DNA of 64,000 nucleotides from Methylorubrum populi (GCA_036946625.1 JAQIIU010000002.1:558001-622000); one strand, 5' to 3'; counted from the stretch's first letter, positions 28,689 through 38,626 are shown. Made by a program: numbers and translations. The notes: generated by a model from the letters alone, not told the origin.

Positions 28689-29444
28689 ATGGGCCTGATC
28701 AAGACCATCGGCCGCAAGCCCGGCGTCCAGCGGGTGCTCGGCATCGCCGCCTCGGGCTATCTCCGGCTCGTCCGGCGCACCAACCGCTTCACCGTCGAGC
28801 CGGCGGACGCCTATGCGCGCCTCGACGCGTTCGGGCCGTTCATCGCCGCGATGTGGCACGGCCAGCACATCATGATCTCGTTCATGCGCCGGCCGCAGGA
28901 CCGGGTCGCGACGATCATCTCCCGCTCGCCGGACGGCAACATCAACACCATCGCCCTGACCCGGATGGGGGTGCGGGTGATGCGCGCCTCCGGTGCCCGC
29001 GGGCGCGCGGTGCGCGACGCCCGCGCCAAGGGCGGCGCCGAGGGATTGCGCGCCATGGTGAAGGCGCTGAAGGGCGGCGAGACCGTCGCCTTCTCGGCCG
29101 ACGTGCCCAAGGTCTCGCGGGTCTGCGACGCGGGCATCGTCATGCTCGCGCGCTTCTCCGGCTGCCCGATCGTGCCGGTGGCGGTGGTGACCAGCCGGCA
29201 CATCCGCTTCAATTCCTGGGACCGGGCCTGCCTCGGCCTGCCCTTCGGCCGGGGCGCCATGGTGTTCGGCGAGCCGGTCTTCGTTCCGCGCGAGGTCACG
29301 CCCGAGGCCGCCGACGCCCTTCGGCAGCGCGTGCAGGCGGAACTGAACCGGGTCCACGACCGCGCCTATACCCTGGTCGGCCGGCCCGACCGGGTCGGCC
29401 ATCGCCCCACCCCGCTTCCCGAATCGCAGGGCAGCCCGGCGTGA
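28689..29444 (+). CDS. DUF374 lysophospholipid acyltransferase-like protein
   Basis: A 251-residue DUF374 protein with the acyltransferase-like AAMWHGQHIMISFMRR and the downstream SRSPDGNINTIAL and GGETVAFSADVPK. It is the first gene of a block with waaA and lpxK, so a role in adding or remodelling acyl chains on lipid A or a Kdo intermediate is likely. The start is uncertain: ATG 28689 (MGLIKTIGRKPG) is chosen, and a GTG at 28662 would add nine residues. The stop overlaps the waaA start as GTGA. Confidence 0.88.
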   Translation: MGLIKTIGRKPGVQRVLGIAASGYLRLVRRTNRFTVEPADAYARLDAFGPFIAAMWHGQHIMISFMRRPQDRVATIISRSPDGNINTIALTRMGVRVMRASGARGRAVRDARAKGGAEGLRAMVKALKGGETVAFSADVPKVSRVCDAGIVMLARFSGCPIVPVAVVTSRHIRFNSWDRACLGLPFGRGAMVFGEPVFVPREVTPEAADALRQRVQAELNRVHDRAYTLVGRPDRVGHRPTPLPESQGSPA

Positions 29445-30745
29445 GGGTGCCGAAGCTGCCCGTTGCGCTGCGCGCCTACCGCTACGGGCTGTATCTCGGC
29501 GAACCGGCGATTGCCGGCCTGCTGGCGTGGCGCTCGCGCCGGGGCAAGGAGGATCCCGGCCGGCTGCGCGAGCGCCGCGGCCTGCCGGGCCGGGCCCGGC
29601 CGGTGGGGCATCTCGTCTGGATGCACGGGGCGAGCATCGGCGAGGCGCTCTCCCTCGTCGGGCTGGTCGAGGGCATGATCGCCCGCGGCTGCTCGGTGCT
29701 CGTCACCACGGGCACGCGCAGCGCCGCCGACCTCCTGAGCAAGCGCCTGCCGGCCGGTGCCGTGCACCAGTACATGCCCCTCGACGCGCCGCGCTGGATC
29801 GAGCGCTTCCTCGGGCACTGGCAGCCCGATCTCGCCATCGTCGCCGAATCCGAGATCTGGCCCAACACCATCGTCTCGCTGCACCGCCGCGGCATCCCGC
29901 TGGTGCTCGTCAACGGCCGGATGTCCGAGCGCTCGTTCAGGGCCTGGACCCGCTCGCCCGGCACCGCCCGGGCGCTCCTGTCGCGCATCGCCGTCTGCCT
30001 CGTGCAGACCCGTCAGGACGGCGAGCGCTTCGCCCGGCTCGGCGCGCCGCGCATCAGCGTGGTCGGCAACCTCAAATACGATTCGGCCGTGCCGCCGGCG
30101 GATGCCCAGCAACTCGCCTATCTCGGCGACATGATCGGCGACCGGCCGGTCTGGGTCGCGGCGAGCACCCATGCCGGCGAGGACGAGATCGTCGCCCGCG
30201 TCCATGCCCGGCTGAAGCCGCGCTTTCCCCGCCTGCTGACGGTGATCGTGCCGCGCCATCCCCGCCGCGGCGAGGAGGTGGCCCAGGTCGCCGCCGACGC
30301 CGGGCTGCGGGTGAGCCGGCGCGCCAAGGGCGGGCGCCCGCTGCCGTCGATCGACATCTACGTCGCCGATACGCTGGGCGAACTCGGCCTGTTCTACCGC
30401 CTCTGCCCGCTCGTCTTCCTCGGCGGCTCGCTGGTGCCGCATGGCGGCCAGAACCCGATCGAGCCGGTGCGCCTGGAAAGCGCGATCCTGCACGGGCCGC
30501 ACGTTCACAATTTCCACGAACCCTACGGCGCCCTCGACACCGGGGGCGGGGCCCGTCCGGTCACCGACGAGGAGACGATGGTCGCGAGCGTGGCCGAACT
30601 GGTCGCCGACCCGCATCGCCTCGCGGCGATGGCCGCCCGGGGTCAGGCCGCGCTCCTGCCGTTCGAGGGGGCCGTGGGGCGCACCTTCGCCGTCCTCGAA
30701 CCCTACGTCGCGCAGATGAAGCTGTCGGCGCGCGAGCGCGGCTGA
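29441..30745 (+). CDS. waaA: 3-deoxy-D-manno-octulosonic acid (Kdo) transferase
   Basis: A GT30 glycosyltransferase of 434 residues that adds Kdo to lipid IVA at the cytoplasmic face. Near the N-terminus is a membrane-associating segment. Catalytic features are HGASIGEALSLVGL (catalytic Glu), AESEIWPN, VVGNLKYDSAVPP and the CMP-Kdo-binding GGSLVPHGGQNPIEP. The start GTG at 29441 overlaps the preceding stop. It is followed by lpxK nine bases on, forming one lipid A operon. Confidence 0.95.
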   Translation: MRVPKLPVALRAYRYGLYLGEPAIAGLLAWRSRRGKEDPGRLRERRGLPGRARPVGHLVWMHGASIGEALSLVGLVEGMIARGCSVLVTTGTRSAADLLSKRLPAGAVHQYMPLDAPRWIERFLGHWQPDLAIVAESEIWPNTIVSLHRRGIPLVLVNGRMSERSFRAWTRSPGTARALLSRIAVCLVQTRQDGERFARLGAPRISVVGNLKYDSAVPPADAQQLAYLGDMIGDRPVWVAASTHAGEDEIVARVHARLKPRFPRLLTVIVPRHPRRGEEVAQVAADAGLRVSRRAKGGRPLPSIDIYVADTLGELGLFYRLCPLVFLGGSLVPHGGQNPIEPVRLESAILHGPHVHNFHEPYGALDTGGGARPVTDEETMVASVAELVADPHRLAAMAARGQAALLPFEGAVGRTFAVLEPYVAQMKLSARERG

Positions 30746-30754
30746 GGCTCGCGG

Positions 30755-31741
30755 ATGCGCCCGCCCGGCTTCTGGTCCCGGCCGCCGAGCCATCCCCTCG
30801 CCCGGCTGCTGGCGCCGGCCGGGCACCTCTACGGCGGCCTCGCCGCCAACCGGATGGACCGCCCCGGCAAGGCGGGCCCCTGCCCGATCCTGTGCGTCGG
30901 AAACTTCACCCTCGGCGGGGCCGGCAAGACGCCGACCGCGCTGGCGCTCGCCCGGTTCCTGCAAGATCTCGGGCGCCGGCCCGCCTTCCTCAGCCGCGGC
31001 TACGGCGGACGGCTCGCCGGGCCGCTCGTCGTCGATCCGGCGCGGCACGGCGCGGAGGAGACCGGGGACGAGCCGCTTCTGCTCGCGGCCGCCGCCGCCG
31101 CCATCGTCGCCCGCGACCGCCCGGCCGGCGCCCGGCTCTGCGCGGACGCCGGCGCCGACGTCATCGTCATGGACGACGGGTTGCAGAATCCGAGCCTGAC
31201 CAAGACGCTCTCGCTCGCCGTCGTCGACGGCGGCGCGGGCCTCGGCAACGGCCTGCCCTTCCCCGCCGGACCGTTGCGGGCGCCGCTCGCGCGGCAATGG
31301 CCGCACGTCGCCGGGCTCGTGCTGATCGGCGACGGCGCCCCCGGCGCGGCCCTGGCCGCGGAGGCGGAACGCCGCGGCCTGCCCGTGCACCGGGCCCGTC
31401 TCGTCCCCGAGGGTGTCGAGGGCTGGGCCGGGCGCCGGGTCGTCGCCTTCGCCGGGATCGGGCGCCCGGAAAAGTTCTTCGACACCCTGCGCGGGCTCGG
31501 CGCCGAGATCGTGGCCGAACGGGCCTTCGCCGATCACCATCCCTTCCGGCCAAGCGAGCTGGCGGCGCTGGCGGCGCTCGCCGCGCGCGAGGAGGCCGGC
31601 CTCGTCACCACGGCGAAGGATGCGGTGCGTCTGCCGGCCGAGGCGCGTGCCGGGGTGCAGGTGCTGCGGGTCGCCCTCGCCTTCGACGACGAGGCGGACA
31701 TCCGCCGACAGCTCGCCGCGGCGTTTCCGCCGCCCGCCTGA
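30755..31741 (+). CDS. lpxK: tetraacyldisaccharide 4'-kinase
   Basis: LpxK phosphorylates the lipid A disaccharide at the 4' position. The 328-residue protein has an N-terminal membrane-associating segment and the Walker A loop [17 protein letters not shown] at about 50. [13 protein letters not shown] and [12 protein letters not shown] later in the chain are characteristic. The start is ATG at 30755. It is the last gene of the DUF374-waaA-lpxK unit. Confidence 0.95.
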   Translation: MRPPGFWSRPPSHPLARLLAPAGHLYGGLAANRMDRPGKAGPCPILCVGNFTLGGAGKTPTALALARFLQDLGRRPAFLSRGYGGRLAGPLVVDPARHGAEETGDEPLLLAAAAAAIVARDRPAGARLCADAGADVIVMDDGLQNPSLTKTLSLAVVDGGAGLGNGLPFPAGPLRAPLARQWPHVAGLVLIGDGAPGAALAAEAERRGLPVHRARLVPEGVEGWAGRRVVAFAGIGRPEKFFDTLRGLGAEIVAERAFADHHPFRPSELAALAALAAREEAGLVTTAKDAVRLPAEARAGVQVLRVALAFDDEADIRRQLAAAFPPPA

Positions 31742-31750
31742 CGGCTTTGC

Positions 31751-31910
31751 TCACCGGCGGGGACCGGGCGCGATCCGATACCAGCGAGAGACGACGTTGC
31801 CGGCCACCGACACCGGTGTCGCATTGCAGGTCGCCGTGCGCGCGCAGCACGGCCCGTCCCGCGAGCAGGTACGGGATCGTCAGCGGAACGCAGGTCGGCG
31901 CTGCCGCCAT
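31751..31910 (-). pseudogene. possible small gene with one frameshift
   Basis: From ATG 31910 one frame reads MAAAPTCVPLTIPYLLAGR and on to LQCDTGV, then loses codon bias. The neighbouring frame continues SVAGNVVSRWYRIAPGPRR and stops at 31751. Third positions are GC-rich in the first frame before the switch and in the second after it, which suggests one coding sequence with a single base error. I do not recognise the protein. The gap 31742-32007 has nothing else. Confidence 0.35.
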
Positions 31911-32007
31911 GAGCCGGGCGTCGCCCCGCGGCGTCCCGTTCCGTCGCAGCCGGCGCGTGGCTCGACGGGTCGATGGGCTCGGTGCCGGCCCGGAGGCCGA
32001 CGCGCCG

Positions 32008-32232
32008 TCAACGGGCCGCACCGGCCTCCTTGAGCCGCTGCATCGCCGCCTCGGGGGTGGCGTAGGCCTCCTGCCGGTCGACGTCCCAGTAGCGCAGGGC
32101 GTCGAGGGCGATCGGCTCGCCGGTCACCGCGCAGCGCACGTAGGAGCCGGGCTTGGTCACCCGCATGGTGCCGTCGCCGTACTCGACCTTGGCCTCGCCG
32201 CCGGCCGATCCCCGATCGTAGCGTCCGAGCAT
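32008..32232 (-). CDS. DUF2093 domain protein
   Basis: A 74-residue alphaproteobacterial protein of unknown function. It carries the family pattern VEYGDGTMRVTKPGSYVRC, then AVTGEPIALDALRYW and RQEAYATPEAAMQR. It is often found near lpxK in alphaproteobacteria and here is convergent with it. The ATG is at 32232. Confidence 0.9.
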   Translation of the reverse strand: MLGRYDRGSAGGEAKVEYGDGTMRVTKPGSYVRCAVTGEPIALDALRYWDVDRQEAYATPEAAMQRLKEAGAAR

Positions 32233-32383
32233 GAGTTTCGCGCTCCCGGTGCCGCGCCCCTGCGCGTCCCGCCTGCCTTAGAAGGCGCGTGCCGCGCTGT
32301 CGACCATCTGCCCTCTCGACAGGCATGGGCACATCGGGCCAAACGAGGATCATGCCTCGCTCCCTGCCCCACGGTCCGCGCCC

Positions 32384-32791
32384 GTGACCGAGCCCGATCT
32401 CGACGGCCTGTTCCAGGCGGCCGCGGCGGTGCGGGGCCGGGCCCACGCGCCCTATTCCGGCTTCGCCGTCGGCGCGGCGCTGTCGGACGAGGCCGGGCGC
32501 ATCCATGCCGGCTGCAACGTGGAGAACGCCGCCTACCCGGTCGGCACCTGCGCCGAGGCCGGCGCCGTCGCCGCGATGGTCGCGGCCGGCGGCAGGACGA
32601 TCCGCGCGATCCTCGTGCTGGCCGACGGCCCCGCCCCGGTCACGCCCTGCGGCGCCTGCCGCCAGCGCATCCGCGAGTTCGCCGGCCCGGAGACGCCGAT
32701 CCTCGCCGCCGGGCCCGAGGGCCTTCGCGCCCGGTTCACGCTGGAGGCGTTGCTGCCGGCCTCCTTCGGCCCGGAGCATCTCGCGCCATGA
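32384..32791 (+). CDS. cdd: cytidine deaminase
   Basis: The 135-residue homotetrameric-type enzyme deaminates cytidine and deoxycytidine. Zinc-site motifs are TCAEAGAV (Cys and catalytic Glu) and TPCGACRQ (two Cys). The start is a GTG at 32384. It opens the nucleoside-salvage operon: its stop overlaps the next start as ATGA. No repressor gene is adjacent. Confidence 0.95.
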   Translation: MTEPDLDGLFQAAAAVRGRAHAPYSGFAVGAALSDEAGRIHAGCNVENAAYPVGTCAEAGAVAAMVAAGGRTIRAILVLADGPAPVTPCGACRQRIREFAGPETPILAAGPEGLRARFTLEALLPASFGPEHLAP

Positions 32792-33612
32792 CGGCCGAGG
32801 CGTCCGCCGTCGCGCATCTGCGGGCCGAGGGCTTCGCCGGGCCCTACGCCTGCGCCCTCGTCACGGGAACCGGGCTCGGCGCCCTGGTCGAGGCGGTCGA
32901 GGATCGCTTCGGCCTCGCCTACGAAGAGATCCCCGGCTTTCCCGCGCCCGGCGTCAGCGGGCATGGCGGGCGGCTGCATCGCGGGCGCCTCGCGGGGCGG
33001 CCGGTGCTGGTGTTCGAGGGCCGCGCCCACGCCTACGAGCGGGGCGATGCGGCGGCGATGCGCGTGCCGCTCGCCGCCGCGCGGGCTCTCGGTGCGGGCG
33101 CGCTCCTGCTCACCAATGCCTCGGGTTCGCTGCGGCCGGAAGCCGGCCCCGGCAGCCTCGTGATGCTGGCCGATCACATCAACCTGTCGGGCCTGCACCC
33201 GCTGATCGGCGAGCCGAGCGACGCCCGCTTCGTGCCGATGACGGACGCCTACGATCCCCGCCTGCGCGCCCATCTCCGGGCGGCGGCGGACGCGATCGGC
33301 CTGCCGCTGCCCGCCGGCGTCTACGCGTGGTTTTCCGGCCCGAGCTTCGAGACGCCCGCCGAGGTGCGGATGGCCGGCATCCTCGGCGCCGACCTCGTCG
33401 GCATGTCGACGGTGCCGGAAACGATCCTGGCCCGCTTCCTCGGCCTGCCCGTGGCCGCCGTCTCCGTGGTGACCAACCTCGCGGCGGGGATCGCGGGCGG
33501 CACGCCGCACCACGCCGAGACCAAGGCGGTGGCGGCCCGCGCCGGGGCGGATCTCGCCCGGCTCGCCGCCGCCTTCGTCGCCCGCCTGCCCGCCCCCCGA
33601 GGACACGGATGA
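32788..33612 (+). CDS. punA: purine nucleoside phosphorylase (trimeric type)
   Basis: A 274-residue enzyme that splits inosine, guanosine or deoxy forms with phosphate. It belongs to the PNP/MTAP class II family: [13 protein letters not shown] near the start, [12 protein letters not shown], the substrate-binding [13 protein letters not shown] and [10 protein letters not shown]. It starts inside the cdd stop (ATGA) and its own stop overlaps the deoC start. The family also includes xanthosine phosphorylase, which cannot be excluded. Confidence 0.9.
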   Translation: MTAEASAVAHLRAEGFAGPYACALVTGTGLGALVEAVEDRFGLAYEEIPGFPAPGVSGHGGRLHRGRLAGRPVLVFEGRAHAYERGDAAAMRVPLAAARALGAGALLLTNASGSLRPEAGPGSLVMLADHINLSGLHPLIGEPSDARFVPMTDAYDPRLRAHLRAAADAIGLPLPAGVYAWFSGPSFETPAEVRMAGILGADLVGMSTVPETILARFLGLPVAAVSVVTNLAAGIAGGTPHHAETKAVAARAGADLARLAAAFVARLPAPRGHG

Positions 33613-34370
33613 CCGCACCCGCTTCCCTCCCCCCGCAGGAGGCGGCCCGCGTGGCCCGCCGCGCCCTGCCGCTCCTCGATCTCACCGATCTGCGCGAGAC
33701 CTGCACCGCCACTGCGGTCGCGGAACTCTGCGACAAGGCCCGTGCCGGCGGCGTCGCCTCGGTCTGCGTGTGGCCCCGCTTCGTCGCCGACGCGGTACGG
33801 GCGCTCGCCGGCAGCGACGTGCGTGTCGCCACGGTGGTCAACTTTCCCGATGGCGGCGAGGATCGTGCGAGCGCCGTCGCGGAGACGCGGGAGACGCTCG
33901 GGGCGGGCGCCGACGAGATCGATCTCGTCCTGCCCTACCGCGCCCTGATGCGCGGCGAGGCGGAGACCGCCCGCGCGATGGTCCGCGCCGTGCACGGGGC
34001 CTGCGGCGGACGGCTCCTCAAGGTCATCCTCGAGACCGGCGTCCTGGACGATCCCGACACCATCGCGGCGGCGAGCCGCCTCGCCCTCGAAGCCGGGGCC
34101 GACTTCATCAAGACCTCCACCGGCAAGACCCCGGTCTCGGCCACGCTCCCCGCCGCCGGGATCATGCTTTGCACGATCCGCGAACAGGGCGCTGCCCGGC
34201 CGGCCGGGCTCAAGGTGTCGGGCGGCCTGCGCCGGGTCGAGGACGCCGCCGCCTACCTCGCCCTCGCCGACCGGGTCATGGGGCCGGACTGGGTGAGCCC
34301 GGACACCTTTCGCATCGGTGCGAGCGCGCTGCACGCCGACCTCGTGCGCGCCGGGGAGGCCGCGCCGTGA
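33609..34370 (+). CDS. deoC: deoxyribose-phosphate aldolase
   Basis: A class I aldolase of 253 residues that cleaves 2-deoxyribose 5-phosphate to glyceraldehyde 3-phosphate and acetaldehyde. The catalytic Lys regions are visible as LKVILETG and [11 protein letters not shown], with VVNFPDGG earlier and LKVSGGLR later. It completes the breakdown of deoxyribose 1-phosphate from the phosphorylases on either side; a phosphopentomutase gene is not in the window. It overlaps both neighbours by four bases. Confidence 0.95.
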   Translation: MTAPASLPPQEAARVARRALPLLDLTDLRETCTATAVAELCDKARAGGVASVCVWPRFVADAVRALAGSDVRVATVVNFPDGGEDRASAVAETRETLGAGADEIDLVLPYRALMRGEAETARAMVRAVHGACGGRLLKVILETGVLDDPDTIAAASRLALEAGADFIKTSTGKTPVSATLPAAGIMLCTIREQGAARPAGLKVSGGLRRVEDAAAYLALADRVMGPDWVSPDTFRIGASALHADLVRAGEAAP

Positions 34371-35677
34371 GGCTCCCTCAGGAAATCATCCGCGACAAGC
34401 GCGACGGGCGCAGCCTGTCGCCGGACGACATCGCCGGCTTCATCGAAGGCCTCGCGCGGGAGCAGGTCACCGAGGGGCAGGCGGCGGCCTTCGCCATGGC
34501 GGTGTTCTTTCTCGGCCTCTCGCGCGACGAGCGCGTCGCCCTGACCCGCGCCATGACGCATTCGGGCACGGTGCTCGACTGGGATCTGCCCGGCCCGGTG
34601 CTCGACAAGCACTCCACCGGCGGCATCGGCGATACGGTGAGCCTCGCCCTGGCGCCGATGGTGGCGGCCTGCGGCGGCTACGTGCCGATGATCTCGGGGC
34701 GCGGGCTGGGGCATACCGGCGGCACCCTCGACAAGCTCGCGAGCATCCCCGGCTACGACGTGGCGCCCGGGCTCGATCGCTTTCGCACCGTCACCGCCGA
34801 GACCGGCTGCGCCATCATCGGCCAGACCGCCGATCTGGCGCCGGCCGACCGGCGCCTCTACGCCATCCGCGACGTGACCGGGACGGTGGAATCGCTCGAT
34901 CTCATCACCGCCTCGATCCTCTCGAAGAAACTCGCGGCGGGGCTTCAGGGCCTCGTCATGGACGTGAAGACCGGTTCCGGCGCCTTCATGGCGCGGCCGG
35001 AGGAGGCGCGGGCGCTGGCCGAGAGCATCGTGACGGTGGCCAACGCCGCGGGGCTCACCACCCGCGCCCTCGTCACCGACATGGACGCGCCGCTGGCCTC
35101 GGCCGCCGGCAACGCGGTCGAGGTCGCCTACGCGGTCGATTACCTCACCGGACGCGCCCGCGAGCCGCGCTTCCACGCGGTGACGCTGGCGCTCGCCGCC
35201 GAGATGCTGGTGATCGGCGGCCTCGCCGGGGATGTCGCGGAGGCGGAAGGGCGCCTGACCGCGGCGCTCGATTCGGGGCGGGCCTGCGCGGCGTTCGCGC
35301 GGATGGTCGCGGCGCTCGGCGGTCCGGCCGACTTCGTGGAGGCGGCCGACCGCCACCTGCCGTCCGCGCCCGTGGTGCGGCCGGTGCGGGCCGGGGCGGC
35401 GGGCGTGGTCGAGCGCGTGGACACCCGCGCCATCGGCCTCGCGGTGATCGCTCTCGGCGGCGGCCGAACCCGGCCCCAGGACCCGATCGACGCCCGCGTC
35501 GGCTTCACCGCCCTCGCACGGCCCGGGGACCGGCTGGCCCCGGGCGACCCGCTCGCCACGGTGCACGCGGCCGACGAGGCGGCGGCGGATCGGGCGGAAG
35601 CGGGGCTGCGCGCGGCCTACCGGATCGGCGGGACGCCGCCGACGGTCCCTGCGGCGGTGATGGAGCGTCTCGGCTGA
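34367..35677 (+). CDS. deoA: thymidine phosphorylase
   Basis: This 436-residue enzyme splits thymidine or deoxyuridine with phosphate. The family signature is in [20 protein letters not shown], with [19 protein letters not shown] upstream and [12 protein letters not shown] in the middle. The helical N-terminal domain and C-terminal alpha/beta domain are complete. The start is a GTG overlapping the deoC stop. It ends the salvage operon; a REP pair follows. Confidence 0.96.
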   Translation: MRLPQEIIRDKRDGRSLSPDDIAGFIEGLAREQVTEGQAAAFAMAVFFLGLSRDERVALTRAMTHSGTVLDWDLPGPVLDKHSTGGIGDTVSLALAPMVAACGGYVPMISGRGLGHTGGTLDKLASIPGYDVAPGLDRFRTVTAETGCAIIGQTADLAPADRRLYAIRDVTGTVESLDLITASILSKKLAAGLQGLVMDVKTGSGAFMARPEEARALAESIVTVANAAGLTTRALVTDMDAPLASAAGNAVEVAYAVDYLTGRAREPRFHAVTLALAAEMLVIGGLAGDVAEAEGRLTAALDSGRACAAFARMVAALGGPADFVEAADRHLPSAPVVRPVRAGAAGVVERVDTRAIGLAVIALGGGRTRPQDPIDARVGFTALARPGDRLAPGDPLATVHAADEAAADRAEAGLRAAYRIGGTPPTVPAAVMERLG

Positions 35678-35802
35678 GCGCGCCGGCTTCGGCAGACGAT
35701 GCCTCCGGGGAGGCGCCGGGCCGGCCTGCGCCCGGAGGGCGAGGCGTCATGCGAATGCTGTTTCCCGCGACGGAACGGTCTCATTCGGCTCGCGTCGCGA
35801 TC

Positions 35803-35884
35803 TGGATCGCTTCGGCTCCGCCTCGCGATGACGGACAGGGTTCACCCACACCGTCATTGCGAGCCGTCAGGCGAAGCGATCCAG
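35803..35884. repeat. 82-bp inverted REP pair
   Basis: GGATCGCTTCGGCTCCGCCTC faces GTCATTGCGAGCCGTCAGGC. It lies between the convergent deoA and His-rich genes. The rest of 35678-35958 shows nothing else. Confidence 0.75.
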
Positions 35885-35958
35885 AAAGCGCGGCGGTCGC
35901 CGGCGTCTCGTCCTCCGCCTTCGCCAAGCACCGTGCCGTGGCACGATCGAAACCATGC

Positions 35959-36255
35959 CTACCAGTGACGGTGGTGGCCCCGGTGGCCGTGGTGATGGTG
36001 CCGGTGGCCCCAGTGGCGGCGGTGGTGGCCCCAATGACCGTGGTGGTGATGGCGGTGGCCCCAGTGGCGGGGATGGCGGCGGTGACCGAAATGGTGACGG
36101 TCCCACTGCACGGTTTCGACCGTCGCGTCCGAGGCGAGCGCCGCGGCGGGCGCGAGCGGGGCGGCCTCGGCGGCTCCGCCGAGCAGGCCGCCGGCCATCA
36201 GGGCGAGCGCGGCGAGCGCGAAGCGAGAGCGACCGGTCGAGGGGGTGTTCGACAT
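35959..36255 (-). CDS. secreted histidine-rich small protein
   Basis: A 98-residue protein with an excellent ribosome site (AAAGGAGG, seven bases before ATG 36255). A signal peptide (ALAALALMAGGLLGGAAEA) is followed by a short linker and a C-terminal 45 residues made almost only of His, Gly, Arg and Trp. The unit GHRHHHHGH occurs twice. Such tails bind nickel, zinc or copper; a periplasmic metal buffer is plausible but unproven. The repetitive DNA (CCGGTGGCC-type units) may vary in length between strains. Confidence 0.8.
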   Translation of the reverse strand: MSNTPSTGRSRFALAALALMAGGLLGGAAEAAPLAPAAALASDATVETVQWDRHHFGHRRHPRHWGHRHHHHGHWGHHRRHWGHRHHHHGHRGHHRHW

Positions 36256-36382
36256 GGTGTTGCCTCCTTTCAGACCGTTTCCGACGGCCTTGGAGGCGAA
36301 GCTAGAACGCGCCGTATGAACAACCACTGAGCATGCCGGGCACAACCGGACACACGCCGGCTCGGGCGCGCAAGGCTCTTGT

Positions 36383-36436
36383 TTTTGCATCGCCTTTTTC
36401 CGAAAGCCGGCAGCCACCTTTCGGGACGATGCTCTA
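36383..36436 (-). repeat. repeat C copy at gene end (full length)
   Basis: In the sense of the methyltransferase gene it starts TAGAGCATCGTCCCGAAAGG, where TAG is that gene's stop. It ends CTTTCGG then GGCGATGC. CCGAAAG pairs with CTTTCGG inside GCATCG pairing with CGATGC, giving a strong hairpin. No run of T follows. Confidence 0.7.
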
Positions 36437-37108
36437 GACGCTGCGAAGCTCCGGCCGCCGATAGACCCAGACGCGGGCCGGCGGCAGGTTGAGCCAGACC
36501 CGGTTGGAACGGCTCGCCGTGTAGCTGCCCGCCTCGCACTTGGCCGGGATCGGCGGCACCACCGCGTAGGTGAACTGCACGAAGGGCGCACCCGGATGCA
36601 TCAGGTCGTGCGCCCCCTGAAGCAGGTCGAGGCGCTGCTCCAGCGGCTTGGTGAACAGCGGCAGGCTGGAGATCGTCGCGGCGCAGAGGCTGCCGAGCCG
36701 GTCGCGCAGCGTGTCGCGGATGCGGTAGGCGTCGCCGCAGATCACGGTCGCACCGGGAAAGCGGCGGCGCAGCAGCGTGCAGAAATCGGGGTTGAACTCG
36801 ACGAGGACGAGCCGCTCCTGATCGAAGCCCCGGCGGACCAGCGCCTCGGTCACCGGTCCGGTGCCCGGTCCCAGCTCGATCACCGGGCCAGCCATCGCCG
36901 GGTCGGCATAGGCCGCCATGGTGCGGGCCAGCATCCGGCCCGAGGGTGTCACGGCACCGGTCACGAGCGGGCGCTCGAACCATGAACGCAGGAAGCGCGC
37001 CTCGTCCTCCAGGGGGTCTTTCCGCTCACGGATGACGCGTGTCGCGGCGACGGCTCGGGCGCTGGATCGGCGAAGCGGCGGCACGTCCGATGGTCCTCGG
37101 GTCATCAT
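36434..37108 (-). CDS. PmtA-like SAM-dependent methyltransferase
   Basis: A 224-residue methyltransferase with the SAM loop GPVIELGPGTGPVTEALVRR and the preceding PLVTGAVTPSGRMLARTMAA, typical of the rhizobial phospholipid N-methyltransferase (PmtA) and related rRNA-methylase-like proteins. It most likely methylates phosphatidylethanolamine on the way to phosphatidylcholine, although this family also has members of unknown substrate. Two adjacent ATG codons at 37108 and 37105 can serve as start. The stop codon is supplied by repeat C. Confidence 0.78.
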   Translation of the reverse strand: MMTRGPSDVPPLRRSSARAVAATRVIRERKDPLEDEARFLRSWFERPLVTGAVTPSGRMLARTMAAYADPAMAGPVIELGPGTGPVTEALVRRGFDQERLVLVEFNPDFCTLLRRRFPGATVICGDAYRIRDTLRDRLGSLCAATISSLPLFTKPLEQRLDLLQGAHDLMHPGAPFVQFTYAVVPPIPAKCEAGSYTASRSNRVWLNLPPARVWVYRRPELRSV

Positions 37109-37265
37109 GGAAGGGACAGGCTAGACGACGAAAACCCGCGCTCAGTCAAGCTTCGCTGCACGGCGCGGCAGGCATACCCGCGGGCCATGAACCGTGGACC
37201 ATGAACCGCGGGCATAACCGGCCGGGACACCGGTTCGATCCCAAGTCGACGATCGAGGTCCACGA

Positions 37266-38417
37266 TCAAGCCCGGGTCGAACCGCTCACGAAGAAGTCAC
37301 GCACCTTCGAGAAGAAGCCGGCGCTCTCCGGATGGTTCTCGTCGGAGGCCGACTGGTCGAATTCCTGCAGCAGTTCGCGCTGGCGCTTGGTCAGGTTCTG
37401 CGGCGTCTCGACCGAGACCTGGATGTAGAGGTCGCCGACTTCGCGCGAGCGCAGCACCGGCATGCCCTTGCCCTTGATGCGGAACTGCTTGGCGGTCTGC
37501 GTCCCGGCCGGGATGCGCACCTGGGTCTGCGAGCCGTCGATCACCGGCACCGTGATCTCGCCGGCGAGCGCCGCCGTCACCATCGAGATCGGCACGCGGC
37601 AGAACAGGTCCGCCCCATCGCGCTGGAAGAACGGGTGCGGCTTGATCGAGAGGAAGACGTAGAGGTCGCCCGGCGGGCCGCCGCGCAACCCGCTCTCGCC
37701 CTCGCCCGCGAGCCGGATGCGCAGGCCGTCATCGACGCCCGCCGGCACGTTGATCGAGAGCGTGCGCTCGCGGTTGACCCGGCCGGCGCCGGAGCAGGCC
37801 GTGCAGGGATCGTCCACCACCTCGCCGCGGCCGTGGCAGTTCGGACAGGTCCGCTCGATGGCGAAGAACCCCTGCGCCGCCCGCACACGGCCGTAGCCGC
37901 CGCAGGTCGAGCAGGTCCGCGGCTTCGAGCCGGCCTTGGCGCCCGTGCCCGAGCAGGCCTCGCAGGCGATCGAGGTCGGGATGCGGATCGTCTCGGCCTT
38001 GCCCGCGAACGCCTCTTCGAGGCTGATTTCGAGGTTGTAGCGCAGGTCGGCCCCGCGCTCGCGGCCCGGAGCGCCGCCCCGTCCGCGACCGGCGCCCGCC
38101 GCCCCCCGGCCGTCCCCGAAGAAATTCTCGAAGATGTCCGACATGAAGTCGCCGAACTCGTTGCCGAATCCGGGGCCGCCCGCCCCTCCCTGGCTGAAGG
38201 CGGCGTGGCCGAAGCGGTCGTAGGCCGCGCGCTTCTGGCCATCGGAGAGGCACTGATAGGCCTCGTTGACTTCCTTGAACTTGATCTCGGCTTCCTTGTC
38301 GCCGGGATTGCGGTCCGGGTGATGGACCATGGCGAGCTTGCGGAAGGCGATCTTCAGCTCGCTCTCGGTCACGGTCTTCGTGACGCCCAAGACCTCGTAG
38401 TAGTCCCGCTTCGACAT
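37266..38417 (-). CDS. dnaJ: chaperone DnaJ
   Basis: The Hsp40 co-chaperone of DnaK, 383 residues. The J domain has the HPD motif in [13 protein letters not shown] Gly/Phe-rich region follows (about 75-130), then four CxxCxGxG zinc units ([32 protein letters not shown]) and the substrate-binding C-terminal domains. The ATG at 38417 ([11 protein letters not shown]) is clear. It is downstream of dnaK after a terminator, so it is partly uncoupled from dnaK transcription. Confidence 0.97.
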   Translation of the reverse strand: MSKRDYYEVLGVTKTVTESELKIAFRKLAMVHHPDRNPGDKEAEIKFKEVNEAYQCLSDGQKRAAYDRFGHAAFSQGGAGGPGFGNEFGDFMSDIFENFFGDGRGAAGAGRGRGGAPGRERGADLRYNLEISLEEAFAGKAETIRIPTSIACEACSGTGAKAGSKPRTCSTCGGYGRVRAAQGFFAIERTCPNCHGRGEVVDDPCTACSGAGRVNRERTLSINVPAGVDDGLRIRLAGEGESGLRGGPPGDLYVFLSIKPHPFFQRDGADLFCRVPISMVTAALAGEITVPVIDGSQTQVRIPAGTQTAKQFRIKGKGMPVLRSREVGDLYIQVSVETPQNLTKRQRELLQEFDQSASDENHPESAGFFSKVRDFFVSGSTRA

Positions 38418-38589
38418 TCCGGCCTCTGGAGCCTCTCGTTCGGGTCGGCGGCCGCTCGTCGGCGCCATGATCCGCTCTCCCGACTCGAACGGGACGGACC
38501 GGATCGATCAACCGCGCGCACCGTGTGCCCGGCAGCGGTGTTCCCCGAGCCTTGCCCGAGGATCAAGCCGTCCGCATCGGCACGGAGCG

Positions 38590-38626
38590 AAAAAAATCAA
38601 GGGAGCGGCGCTCGGGCACCGCTCCC
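38590..38626 (-). terminator. terminator between dnaK and dnaJ
   Basis: On the minus strand GGGAGCGGTG, a short loop and CGCCGCTCCC are followed by TTGATTTTTT, 17 bases after the dnaK stop. It should reduce read-through to dnaJ. Confidence 0.85.
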
